A stretch of DNA of 64,000 nt, from positions 28,794,501 to 28,858,500 of the forward strand of contig NC_092593.1 of NCBI RefSeq assembly GCF_047663525.1, given 5' to 3'. Source of the DNA: Anas platyrhynchos. Taxonomy: Eukaryota > Chordata > Aves > Anseriformes > Anatidae. Every line of letters starts with the position of its first letter. Position 1 is the first letter of the stretch. A program made the translations under genes and the position numbers. Below the pieces are notes generated by a model. The model saw only the letters and a list, made by a program, of their open reading frames with translations. It was not told where the DNA came from and searched no databases. This document shows, piece by piece, positions 1 through 11,400 of the stretch.

Positions 1-199
1 CACTGCGCCAGGGTTCAAGGCAGGGACGCCTGAGTCACCCATCACCTGACGCCAGCACCGTCCCTCCCGTGTTTTCTCCAGCCCTGCAGGACCTTTGTGC
101 TGGGTGGGAGCGGCGCGCTGACGTCTCCCCGTGCCCATGGTGACTGCGGGTTTCACTGCTCTCCGGTGTCACCCCGGCTGGGCAGGGCCCTGTATTTTG

Positions 200-207
200 T
201 ATTTAAG
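200..207 (+). promoter_or_regulatory. Possible TATA-like element of the PRR13-like gene
   Basis: The sequence TATTTAAG lies about 30 bases before a plausible non-coding first exon, roughly 230-303, which ends CACGG before a GTGAGC donor at 304. Nothing else in bases 1-200 is recognisable. The placement is an inference from spacing and the donor only; no transcript start can be seen in sequence. Confidence 0.3.
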
Positions 208-652
208 GGGTGCCCACGGGCTAGCTTCACTGCCTCGGGAGAGCCACGTTGAGGAGAGCAGTCGGGGCTGTGATCTTACAGAGGGCTCTGTTCTGCACGG
301 CGGGTGAGCAGAGGCGGTCCCCACTGGTGGGGCTGGGATGCACTGGGGGGCACCAGAGCTGGTGCAGGGCCAGGACACGGTGTCCCCAACCCCTTACGCT
401 CCTGCTGGGTTCATGGGCTTGGCTTGCTCCGGGACACACGGGGGAGTTGTGTTGGGCTGGAGTTGGTGCATTTTTTTCTATTCATGCTGGGGGTGGTGGT
501 GGTGGCAGCCACTCTCAGGGTCCCTGGGGAGGACAGGATGCCCCCTGTCCCCTCCAGGGTGGCCCCAGGGGAAGCCCCACACCGTGGCTGTGTACTGCTG
601 GGGAGTGCTGACTGTGCCTGTCCTTTCCTTTGCAGCTCGGAGCCAGTGAAGG

Positions 653-2438
653 ATGTGGAACCCCAACCAAGGTGAGTGGCTGTGGGGCTGGGGCCGGCTG
701 CCCCTGGGTGCTGTACAGTCACCGGGGCTTGGGGAGGGGCTCGGCACAGCCACCACAGGCACCCCAAAGGACTACCTGTGCATCAAAGGGGAGGGGGGCA
801 TCGTTTGAGAAGAGGGGGTAGACCAGGTGGGGTCCTTAGGGTGCACAGGTATCCCAGCTCCCTACGTTGCCTCTCCAGGCTCTGCTCACTTACAGTCCCC
901 CTCTTCCTCCTAGGACCACCACCTCCGCAGGTGCAGATCTGCCCACCTGCCCCTCCGACATACCCGTACCCAGGGTCCTGCAATTCATCTGGGCCCTATC
1001 CTGGCTACCCGGCAGTGCCCCCCAGTGCCCCCGGGGCCTGTCAGCCAGGACACCCAGCTGCTTGCCCCTGTGTCCCCCCCCCATCTGGCCACCACCCGCC
1101 AGGCCACCACCCGCCGGGCCACCACCCACCAGGACACCACCCGCCGGGCCACCACCCACCGGGCCACCACCACCACGAGCATCACCCACCAGGGGTGCCG
1201 GGGTGCCCACCGGCCCACCCTGGCTGCCACCAGAAGCACCATAAGAAGCACAAGAAGAAGCACTCCAAGTCCCACAAGCACCACGGTGGCAAGGTAAGGG
1301 TGTGGTGGCTGCAGCTGCCCCAAGCTCTCTGTCGTGGTCCCCTGCACCCCATGCATGTTTCCCTCTGCCTCGCTGCAGCTGGAATGAGCTCATGGGCTGC
1401 CAAGGGCTTCTTGTTTTGTTTTGGTTTTGTTTTTAATTGGAGACTCCCTTTTGTTTTATAAATAGGCAAGCATGAGTCATTTCAAATGAGTCTTTAGATA
1501 CTTTATCTGTGAAGTTCCTTGAAGCCACTCAGAACAGTGGAAGCCACTCAGAACAGTGGAATCTTCCTTCTGCTTACCCAGACCTTGTGAACCACGTCTG
1601 CTCAGTGTCCCACATCAGAGGACCAGTGCAGCTCCCTTTCAAAAATCCTCCCCATCCAGAAGAGGAGAAAAAAAAAAAAAAGATAGAAAAAAAAATCTTA
1701 GGGTAGTCAGTAGCTCTGTGTCTCTGCTGGGTGGAGACGTAAGGTGATTTGCCTGGACATTTGCTTTTGCTGGCAGAGACCACAACCCTTTCGAGGTTTG
1801 TTTAATTGGCCTGAACAGCCTTGAGAGATAACAATAAAAAAGCAGCCCTCCCACAACGTGCTCATAATCACATCTGCCAAGCACCGTGGCAGAAATATAA
1901 CAGTGCCTAGCTCAAAAATATGTCATGTGACAGCACTGCAATAAACACCAGCATCATTTTATTAGTAGCCCTTTCATCTCAATGCGAAGGTAGCTTGGCA
2001 GAGGTTTGCTGTCTGGGTCATGATGCTGCAGATCACCACCCTCTGCATGGCCACAGCCCCTGGCATTGCCGCTGGTAATTACTGGCTTGCAGCTCAGCCT
2101 GTGTACACACCTGAGGGCACACCTTTTGGTGGTGATTAAACTGTGGGGTGTGCATTGTGGCTGCTTCCAGCTCAACATCAACCCAGCTGGGCCCTGGGAA
2201 CAGGCACCCATCTCCTTCCCAGCAGCAGCTGTAGGCAGTGGGCACCCTGCGCTGGGAGGGATTCATGGAGCCAAAGTGTCCCTGGACAAGTCCCCAGGTC
2301 TCACGCCTGCAGCCATTAACACGTGTCAGAAGTGGTATGGAAGAGGGTTGTTTCTGTGCTATCCTGAACCGGTTTCATCTGTTTCTTCTCCAGCATTCAA
2401 GCAGCTCAAGCAGCTCGAGCAGTTCCGATTCCGACTGA
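653..2438 (+). CDS. PRR13-like proline/histidine-rich protein, three coding exons
   Basis: Coding exons are 653-671, 914-1293 and 2394-2438 (444 nt, 147 residues plus TGA). The first starts MWNPNQ, with A at -3, behind an acceptor ending at 635, and ends in phase 1 at GTGAGT. The second carries a Pro/Cys-rich stretch, five GHHPP units, then a His/Lys-rich stretch, and ends at GTAAGG. The third encodes HSSSSSSSSSSDSD and stop. The MWNPN start, Lys/His-rich region, Ser-run DSD tail and total length match human PRR13 (148 residues, from memory), a nuclear protein described as repressing thrombospondin-1 transcription (TXR1). Function here is inferred only by homology. There is no signal peptide or membrane segment. 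The gene converges on COL6A2. It could be the PRR13 orthologue or a paralogue; the location beside COL6A2 favours a paralogue. Confidence 0.82.
1087..1191 (+). repeat. 15-bp coding minisatellite (GHHPP repeats)
   Basis: Five consecutive 15-bp units (1087-1161) encode GHHPP, followed by two decayed units encoding GHHHH and EHHPP. Units differ almost only at synonymous positions (ccg/cca, ggc/gga), so the period is kept in the protein reading frame. The tract sits inside the second coding exon of the PRR13-like gene. Confidence 0.9.
1521..1558 (+). repeat. 19-bp perfect tandem duplication in an intron
   Basis: The 19-mer GAAGCCACTCAGAACAGTG occurs twice with no gap, inside the last intron of the PRR13-like gene (1294-2393). 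That intron also has an A-rich tract near 1670-1695. I see no other element in it. Confidence 0.9.
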
Positions 2439-3300
2439 AGAGGACACGTTCCACCCGCATGGTGGTGAAGCCCCGGAGGAGACAGCATATGAAGACAAAT
2501 GTCCCACGGGAACTACCTGCTTGCTCTTCTGCCCCTTTCTGCTGTCTCTGTGGTCTGCATTTTGCCTGTTGAGTGATTTTCTCGCTTTTAGTTTGTAAAT
2601 TGTTTGACCTGGAATCACTGTAAGAGGACAAGCAGCAGCTCTGGCCTGTCTTTAGTGCGAAGGGGCTCTCATCCCACACTGAGGGCCATCCCCAAGACTG
2701 TGGGTAACAGCACACAAAATTTCACGTGCTGGTCAGCAGTTGGTGGTTGTTTGTCCCTCTGGCATGATGCCAGCTGCATCATGGTCAAGGGCCCCATTCC
2801 AAGGCAACACAGGGTAATAAGAAAGAGAGGAAGTGATAGGAACCAGCTCTGGTCAGTTACACTAACCTGTGAGAACATATGAAAATATAGGAACATTTAT
2901 TCCAGCAGAATAATCTGAGGGAGGACTGCTAAAGTGGGAAGTAATCAATAAGCAAACCTCCCACTCCCACTAATTGGTGAGCTAATGAACTACAGGGGCC
3001 ACCTGCAGGAAGGCTGAGCCTTGCAGCTGATAAGATTGTGAACCAAGTGGCCCCAGACTGGGAGGGCACAGAAAACGCAGAGCTCTGCAAGCCCATGGAG
3101 GTGTGCAGGGGGCCTGGGGAACAGGAGTATCAAAGAGGAGGGACAGGTAGAAAAGGGTTAAAAAGGGTTGGTTGTGTGTAAAATGCGGCCGGTCAGCATG
3201 CTTGTCTGGCTAAGCCCTTTGCCTGATCACCACAGTTTGTCCTTTCTTTTTATATCTTTTGCTCATTAAATCATTTTTCTAACTCTGCCCGTGTGTTTGC
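2439..3300 (+). other. Probable 3' UTR of the PRR13-like gene, with an LTR-like segment
   Basis: No coding sequence is supported here. ATTAAA at 3265-3270, followed within 25 bases by a GT-rich stretch, is the best plus-strand polyadenylation signal after the stop codon. The segment from about 2890 to 3300 has a composition reminiscent of a solo retroviral LTR with its own polyadenylation region, so the signal could belong to a repeat rather than to the gene. Bases 3300-3890 show nothing I recognise. Confidence 0.4.
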
Positions 3301-3889
3301 ACTCTCTGTACTGTGGTTTATGTGAGCTGTGATGATTAAATGCCTGCTGGGGGTGAGACCTGTGTGTGGTGAGTGAATCTCCATGCCAGCTCCCAGAGCC
3401 AGGCTGGGAAAGGGCACCCCGTGTGGTGCCATCCCTGGGCCAGAGCAGCTGGAGGAGGTGGCTGAGCTCTTGTTGCTCTTCACCTCCCTTAATGTGCCTG
3501 ACCAGCAGCGCTGCGCCAAGGGAACATGAACTGGGGAGGGGTGAAGGCATTGCTGGGAGATCAGGGTCTCAATGGGCACTGTGGATGTCTGGGGTTGGGG
3601 CAGAGGAACAGATCTGTGAGGGAACTGGAGGTGCTGGGCAGTGAGGAGGACTGGAGGGGTCCCATCAGCCTCCTGTGGTCCTTCAGGACCTCAGCAGTGC
3701 CCTGTGCTGCATGGACCCCTGGCCTTGTGCTCCAGCATTTTCACAGAAATGAAGAAGACAAACTTATCCTGACTTACCAGCTTAACACCGAGGGGAGCAT
3801 CAGCTGCTCATTAGAAACAAATAACAAAAAAAAGAGAGACGAGATAAACTACAGGATAAAGAGGCTTTTTCAAAATAGGGTGAAAAGAG

Positions 3890-4853
3890 TTTATTTGTTT
3901 ATTTTTGCAGGCAGCACAATTCAAGTTCAAATCTGGGTATTGTTCAGGAGATACTGGTGGGAAGAAGGCACCATAGCTACTTTGAGCACTCTGGGATGAC
4001 ACGAAGGCAGCTCCACGTGCTGCGCAGTATTCTGTGAGTTGCTGGGAGGCATGCTGCCCCTCTCAGCCAGTATTTTGGGTGCTGTAATAAATGAACAGGT
4101 TCTGGTGAAAGCTGGAATGGCTGAAAGAAGTGAAGGAGAATGAAGGTCTTTAAGCTGACCTGTGAAATTTAGGATTGATAGAGCACCGAAAGGAGCACCT
4201 GCAGACAGCTGTTGAAGGCAGCAAAACTTCTAAACATCCCATTGCTCCCAGGGAAAAAGGAGCAAACAACCAAGGGCCATGCAAAAGAAAAGCAAGTCAC
4301 TGAGCGCTTCAAGCAGCACAGGACGTGTCAGAAACTTGCCCAGTCCTCTCAGGGGCAGAAATCCCAAGAGGACAAAAAGGATGATATAATTGGGAAAAGG
4401 GCTTGCTAAAAAAATGGGTGATGGCACAATTATAAATCTCCTCAAAGGATGCTCAAGGAGATGGGGAGTTTTTGTACACTAGAGATGATCATTTGTCCTA
4501 CTAAACTGGAAACATTTCTCACTTCTCTGAGAAGCCCTCCAAGGGTAACAGTTCATACACAAGGCATGGCTTGGTGTGTGTAAAGCTTTACAGACATACT
4601 TCATATGGCTCTGTATCCTGCTTAGATCTTGGTTTTAATTAGCACCATAAATGTAAGATATGTGACTTTTCATCATGAAAATCAAAAGAGAGGTCTGAAT
4701 TTTGGCCAGAAAGGAGGACCCAGAGGGCAGCTGCATACACACTGTTCTAGGCCAGCTCAGAGTTGCTAGCAACCATACAGAGAGAAGAAAATAGAACAGG
4801 TAATATCTGGGGTGTGTATACTGGTGAGAGGAGGACATGTGCACTCTATTCAA
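3890..4853 (-). other. COL6A2: Probable COL6A2 3' UTR (C2 isoform)
   Basis: Downstream of the COL6A2 stop on the minus strand there is an ATTAAA at 4639-4634 and two overlapping AATAAA signals at 3903-3898 and 3895-3890. The double AATAAA, giving a UTR of about 1 kb, is the stronger candidate. No coding sequence is supported on either strand. Confidence 0.45.
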
Positions 4854-5461
4854 TTAACATATCCACCTAATGAACCTGTCAAAGAAGCTGGGTTGGGAGA
4901 GGCTGTCATAGTCCTTCTCCCGGAAGATGGCTGCCCGGTCCCCAAGGCCAAGCTTCAGCAGGACATCCATGTCTACATCACTCCCCAGAGCCACTACCGT
5001 GGGCATGACATCTTGCTTCTTCATGGAGTTGACGGCCTCCTCCAGGTTCTTGCTTCCCGTGATGCCATCGGTGATGAAGACAAAGGAGAGCTCAGCGTTG
5101 CGCCGGGCAACCCGCTGCCCGTTTCCTGGGCTGAGCACGATGTTGTTGATGGCGTGGATGATGGCTGACCCGATGTTGGAGGATGAGTCCAGATACTTGA
5201 TCTGTGCCAGCGCATTGGAGATTTCCGTCAGGTTGTAGGTCAGTGGGAAGACCACGTCCTGCTCTCTCTCACTGCCGTACTGCAGCAGTGCGATCCGGGC
5301 GTTCATGTTGTCGTTGTTGCTCCTGGCCAGTGTGAGCTGTCGGGCAACCTCCTCCACAAAGTTGTGGGCCCTGTGGAAATTCTGCTCCCCGATTCTTTCA
5401 GAGCCATCAAGCAAGAAGACAATGTCAACAGGGCGCTGTGTACACTGGGCCACTGCAAGCT
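4854..5461 (-). CDS. COL6A2: COL6A2 last exon, C2 VWA domain
   Basis: The acceptor is CTCCTGCAG just before 5461, entered in phase 1 from exon 13905-13867. It encodes residues 814-1015, beginning [13 protein letters not shown], and ends RWIC-TAA (4856-4854). The fold-defining first strand reads FLLDGSER, so the third MIDAS residue is Arg rather than Ser, as in the human chain; metal binding by C2 is therefore doubtful. The end FDRFIRWIC is near-identical to human. It is separated from the alternative C2a exon by a 4.6 kb intron. Confidence 0.96.
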
Positions 5462-8400
5462 CTGCAGGAGAAAGAAGAAAAACAAAGTTGGGAGCATGAG
5501 AAAGCCTACAGAATAAGGTTGGGGCTTGCCTCATGCAGCTTGGGCTCCAGTCGCCTCTGTGCACACTTTTCTAAAGAAGGACAAGCCTCATGATGATGCC
5601 AAAGCCCGTCTTTGTGGCTGGTAATGTTGGGCTTTTGCTTCTGATTCCCTCAGTTCCTGGGCATGAGGAATGAATGTTAATTCCAGGACCTAGGATAGAC
5701 CTTCAGAAGCATCCAAGCATTAGACAGGTCTGAACATTTTGTGCATTTCAGCTCTAGAATTACAGCCACCTTCTTAGAGCAGTGCCCAGCTTTTATATAT
5801 AAGGGGTCTATATGAAGATCAACAGCACACAGTGCTTGTCTTACATCTCGGTAATTTCTAGAGAGCGGCTTACTTTCAGAGTTAGTTTTCACACAAAGAT
5901 TTGTAGGGATAAAGCTGATTTCATACCTTTTGCCCAAATTAGTTTAATCTGTAATTACCAATTCCTGAAGAGTTTATATAAAGGTCTGGTCATATGGTTG
6001 GAAAACAGGGCTCTATCCCTGCTGGTGCACCTGCACATTGTAAAGCAGCTTTTGTAATAAATAACAAAGACCAACATTTAAATGAAACACAGTGGGACAT
6101 TGTCCTTCAGCCACTCAGAACAGCACCTGTCCATAAAGCAAGGCATGTAGGCATATGAATATATGCAGTGAGTGAACTCAGAAAAAAAAAAAAAAAGTGA
6201 AATAAAACTACAATATTTGGAGCCAGGTGCTAGTTATGAACCATTCTTTCATCACTTTGCCGTGGTTGTGTGTAATGCATTTGACATTCATGTGCATGCA
6301 CTGCTTCTTCAAGAAAGACCTCCACTTTTGCTTTGGTGGATTTTCTTCCATTCTGGTGTAATGATTCTTCGGAGTTCCTTCTCTACTGAAAACCCTAGTC
6401 AGGAATACAATTGTAACATCAGTACTGGTTTGTGATGTACGTGCTGTGGCTGTCCACCTCCTGAGGTATTCCTGCATGGTGGCAGCAGGGCAAAAACCAT
6501 ATTGCACTGTAGAGCAATTCTGTGGCACAGACTGAGACTGACTCTCAAAAAGGCACTGGAGCAGATCTCATCTTGTGTTGCATGACTGGCAGGGACAGGG
6601 TGATTCTGGAGCAACTCCAGCCTGAATATCCATTTCGGGTATCTAGGGGCAACTTTCACGATAGGAACATCACATTAGGTTGAATTTCTGTACAGTGAAC
6701 AAATCCAACTTGACAAAGCGCTTCCTCAGTGCTGAGTGCCGTTATACCTGGGGCTGCATTCAGCACGGTGGAATGCTGAACCAAAGCGTTTTGTAACTCC
6801 TTGTATGAGGTGAACAACAAACAAATCACTGTTTAGTAAGAAAGTACGATGTGTGTATATATATACATGTGTAGTCAACACTTGGCAAACAGCAAAACTG
6901 TACTTGAAGCAAAATAGATACATGTGCTCTTGAGACTAGACACTGTGCAAAGAATTCAGCAACAGAGGACTCTACTCCTAGTGTAGTAGACACTCTGAGT
7001 GTGCATATTGTTGAACTCGAAGACTATTTGATACCACTGCTTTCCATAATAAAACATAATAAAACACCTGATACAGGTACTTGTAGTTTAATCAAACTCT
7101 CTGGACATTGCTAAAGCCCATGGTTGCTTTTGTTTCATTTTCCCTGACCTTGCAGACTTGTATTTCTTAGCCTACACTGTAAAATATACCTATAATAATG
7201 GTGTGTCTTGAATGGTGCTTGCTATACACTGACTTACTGCAAATGACGGGCTTCTGCAATGTCGATTCTGACTGAAGGAGAAAGCAACCTCTTAGTGATT
7301 CTGTTTTTCCCCGTGAGCAATTTTAATATTTAACATTTCTAAATTCAACTGCAGTACTTCATTCCTTTAAAGCAATAAAGTTATGTACTCACCTCTGGCC
7401 AACCTTCTTTGAGAAATGTTGTCTATAGGTACATAGATGCTGCAGTTCCCAGCATGCAGGTGCTACTGCCACAAGGAAATTTTGCCTTGGCAGCGCCTGC
7501 ACCAGTGAACTCTAGGTGCTCCCCTGCTCTGTGCAGTCACAAAAGGGAAAGGCATGCCTTTCCACCTTTGTAGTCCTGTAAGGTAAGCTCTTGGAAGCAC
7601 CACCGCAGATTAGCCCAACTAAAATCTTCGCATTGTGCTTTTAATTGGAGCACTGGTCCTTGTAATGCATCTCACAGCACGGCACGGATGCCTGCAGCTC
7701 ACAGCACTGCATACCAGGTGCAAGGAAACAGCTGAGGCTGCCTAACAGAAGTGGCACAAAAAGCAGAACTGCAGAAATTTCTCTCACCTGTCCCCTCTGC
7801 ACAACAGCTTTGCCCCATCACTGAAGGAACTGCAGCTGCGATGACAACTAACTGGTTTTGTCAGAGGATTAGCCAGGATTATGTTAGCAAACCACTGCAC
7901 CCACATGCCTTTGTCTCAAAACACTGCTGAGGCAAAGACATTCTCTCAGTTGTTTTGTTTGGTTTTTTTTTTTGAAGCTCGCTGTAGGTTTTTGAGAGGT
8001 AAAAAAGTTTGTTTCTAATACTGTCCTGCTTTGCTAGGAAATGTTTCCAAGGAAATGAAACAACCACAGTGGTGAGGTCTAAATCCGCTTTTCTGAAATC
8101 TTGCTCAGCAAGATGTCGCAGCCTTGAGAAGCTTTTTTCAAATCAGTGTTTCCTTGGGGTTTTCCCTCTAGCATCATGGCTGGAGCAGTTTAATTAACCC
8201 CCCTGAATTCAGTCATTCAGACTCAGCAGGCTGTCACATCCTAATTTTATGGTAAAAATCACAACAGGGAGTGTGGCTTTGCACAGACTATCTGGAATAC
8301 ATGGATTACGACCACAAATTAGCATATGGACTCAAGCACAGGCGGGTCCTCAAACTTTTGCTAGACTTTCACCAAAAACTCCTAGCAAACCATTTAAAGC

Positions 8401-11400
8401 TCTCTGAATCCTTCTCCCTCTATTATATCCCAGAAGTGGAAAACTCCCTGGCATTGCACAGACTGGGAGCAAAAAGTGCTGAAATGCTGGAAGCTTTTTT
8501 TTCCTTTTCAGTGCAGCGTGCCAGGCTTGTTCATACGCTGAACAACACAACCATCTCTCTTGTGTGTCTGTCACTGGAAAACTTCTAACCTGTATTGCCA
8601 AGCCCCAGATGTTGAAATGGAGCTGAAATAAAACACTGTATAATGTTCAAAGTGGGCAAGTTCCTTGTTCCGGTGCTTGTTTCTGAGCTTGGCTACAGTA
8701 TGGCAACTGGCTCCCCTTTACACACCTTGCAACGGAGTTCATTATAGCCCAGCCACATTTTTGAAGACTGTACATCTCCATTCTGCCCATTAAATATGAC
8801 ATTTGCTCAGTATACTTTATTGCAATAATACCATGTCAGTTAGAGAGACTGCAAGATCCACTTGCTGGCAGTAAACACTTGCATGTGCATGCAAAATGCT
8901 CTGTTTTCTTCTTACAGGTTTAGAGGTCAGTAAATATTCTGGAGGCACAAATGGCAGTCATCTACCTGACTTCTTGTGAAAACCAGTGGTAGCTGAGCTC
9001 ATGGAAATACCATTCCTCATCTAAGTGAATCTATCCACAGCACTAGTGGTGGGTCTGTACTCTCTCTGAACCGAAATAGCACTGGGTATGGATTTCACAG
9101 ACTATACTACATCAAGTTTAAATACTTGCTTTTAAATAGCTTATGTAATGTATCACAGAGGTTTGTGCTGTCATGGATTTTTGCTTAGGACTTCTTGGTC
9201 CTTATATAACCTCTGTCTCCTGGATATGAATAGTACACATAGCTAATTAAGACACAGGAAACACAAGTGTACAAGCAGAGTAAAAGGCACACACAGCTTA
9301 TACAGCTTCTGACAGAAGCACTCCTCAGGTTTTGCTGCTCTTGATGCAAAGCCAGGGACGCTCCCCTCTTGTACTCCTTGCTCTTCCCCTTCAGTAACCC
9401 TAACTGCCTACCAAATGCTTGTACAGGAACTCTGACTGCAGCAAGAAGAGATGTGCCTTGCTTTGCCAGTCTTGCCATACAACTGGTTTGCAGGACCTGA
9501 AGGAAGCCCTCACAGTAAGCCAGCAAGAGGACACAGAAGATGCTTCAGAAGCAGTCAGCAAAGACAAACGTAGGAAAGAGCAGGACAAGTACATCACTGG
9601 GCTCACTGCCACCAAGGGGCTGGCTCTGGCCCGCAGCCACGTGTGCCCCAGTCTCTGCAGTGGGGCCTCCCACTCACCTGCAGCTGAGGACTGGGATGCA
9701 CCAGGCTGCCAGAGCACGGCAGGAGCAGGAAGATAAAGGGCAGCGGCATGGCTGGCTCAGAGACCAAGGCAGTGCTGCCATCCTGCCAGGGCCTGGCAGC
9801 TCCCCTGCAGAAAAGCAGCAGGCAAAGCAAGAGCATCTCTGGAGAAAGCTGCCATGCTCGCCACCCAGCCAAGCCAGAGAGGTCTGCCACTTTCATCACA
9901 TCCCTGGCTGAGCCCAGCCAAACTGTTTCACTGCCTGCGTTTCTCCTAAACTAAAAGCTTCTGCCAATGTACCTGCCCCCTCTGCCAAACAGGCACTCAA
10001 GGAAAGACAATTGCAGCTCCAAACAATTCTCCATCCCCGCTCACTCTCTGCTTCCACCCACTTAGCATGATCTAAAACAGAGATGTCAGCAAAGCCCTAG
10101 CACGGTTTCTGGGTCCCCCACAATCTCGCTGTGCACCATTTTGAAGGTGTCAATGAACAGGTCCATCCACTCTTGCCGCTCATTTCCAGTGGCAAACTTG
10201 GCTTTTTCGGCGGTAAAGGCCAAAGTGGCCACCAGCTGGGTGTACATTCTGGGGTCCTGGGTTTCCCGCGTGGAGTTTAGGAACTGGGCGATCGAATGTA
10301 TGGTGCTGGGGATATTTATGTTGACTCCCTCTTCCATGGGGCGGAAAATAAGTGGGTTTACGTTCCCCGGGTTCCTGTCATCTGCAAGTGAGCGTCAAAA
10401 GAATATTTTCAGGGCTTTCTAGTAATGGCCGTGTCTCTGAATGCTACCTGGCTTCCTATGCACACTGCACCACAGGAGAACAGAGCTCACGAGGGACAGA
10501 AGTAAAAATCAGAGCCAGATTTTAAATCTCAAGATCTAAGTGTCAACAGCGGTTCTGGAATATAGGTCCCAGAGTGGGACATGGCTCCCTCACTGAAACC
10601 GAACCCTTCCTGCAGCTCTCACAGGAAGGGCTGGAGCCAAAGATCACTGGTGAAGAAGGGAAGGCTCTCAGTGCACTGCAAAACAGCCCTTATAGGGACC
10701 TGGGATTGAGCATCGATAGGAAAGGATCTACCCCAGAGAGGCCAGACAAGGGGGTACATACCCTAATGCATCTGTGTTTCCACAGGCTGGGGACAAACTA
10801 GATATTTGTACAGACTCTGCCCAGGGCATCTGACTTGGGGAACGAGGAATTACTAAATCCTGAAGAGCCCGGGAAGCACAGAATAAGTAAGACAAGTTGA
10901 TCAGTTGCCTATTTCTGACAAGTGAACTCACTATGCTTATGACCAAATGATTGTATCTTACAGGTGTGATAGAATGATCAGCATTTGACAATTTGGTGGC
11001 AGGGCAACTAACTTTTTGCCACATTTATGTCCTAGGAACCACGGGATTCATACTGACTTAAAGTGCACATCAATGAAGAGGCCTCAGAAAATGACATGGA
11101 AATTTAACCACCCAATTCCTACCGACTAGTCCAGCATATTCACAATGGACAAAACAGTAATTATAAAGAAGGTCACAAAGTCCATCTTCTTTCTGCACGT
11201 GGGATTCATTGACACCAGCCACCATGTGGCTTTGAACTCTGTCACACGCAAATTGTATGCATGCCAGGGGGCCAGAAAGACTTCCAAGAGAGAACTTGCC
11301 TGGCACTCGGCCCACCACCCTTTGGCTGGAGTTACTGTCCTGCGGTGTACAGTGCTCCTGTGTGGTTTCCAAACTCTTCAGGACCCTGAGAACCTCAGTC

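Noticed and set aside
1087-1191. Regular short repeats resembling an array such as CRISPR
   Set aside because: Units are 15 bp with no spacers and lie in a coding exon of a vertebrate-type gene; it is a coding minisatellite.
890-1393. 167-codon minus-strand frame rich in Gly and Val
   Set aside because: Antisense reading of the GHHPP repeat exon; repeat-driven low complexity, with no splice or start context.
4812-5168. 118-codon plus-strand frame over the COL6A2 C2 exon
   Set aside because: Shadow of the minus-strand C2 coding sequence, with no independent family match.
8271-8588. 105-codon plus-strand frame inside the COL6A2 alternative intron
   Set aside because: No family resemblance and no splice or promoter context.
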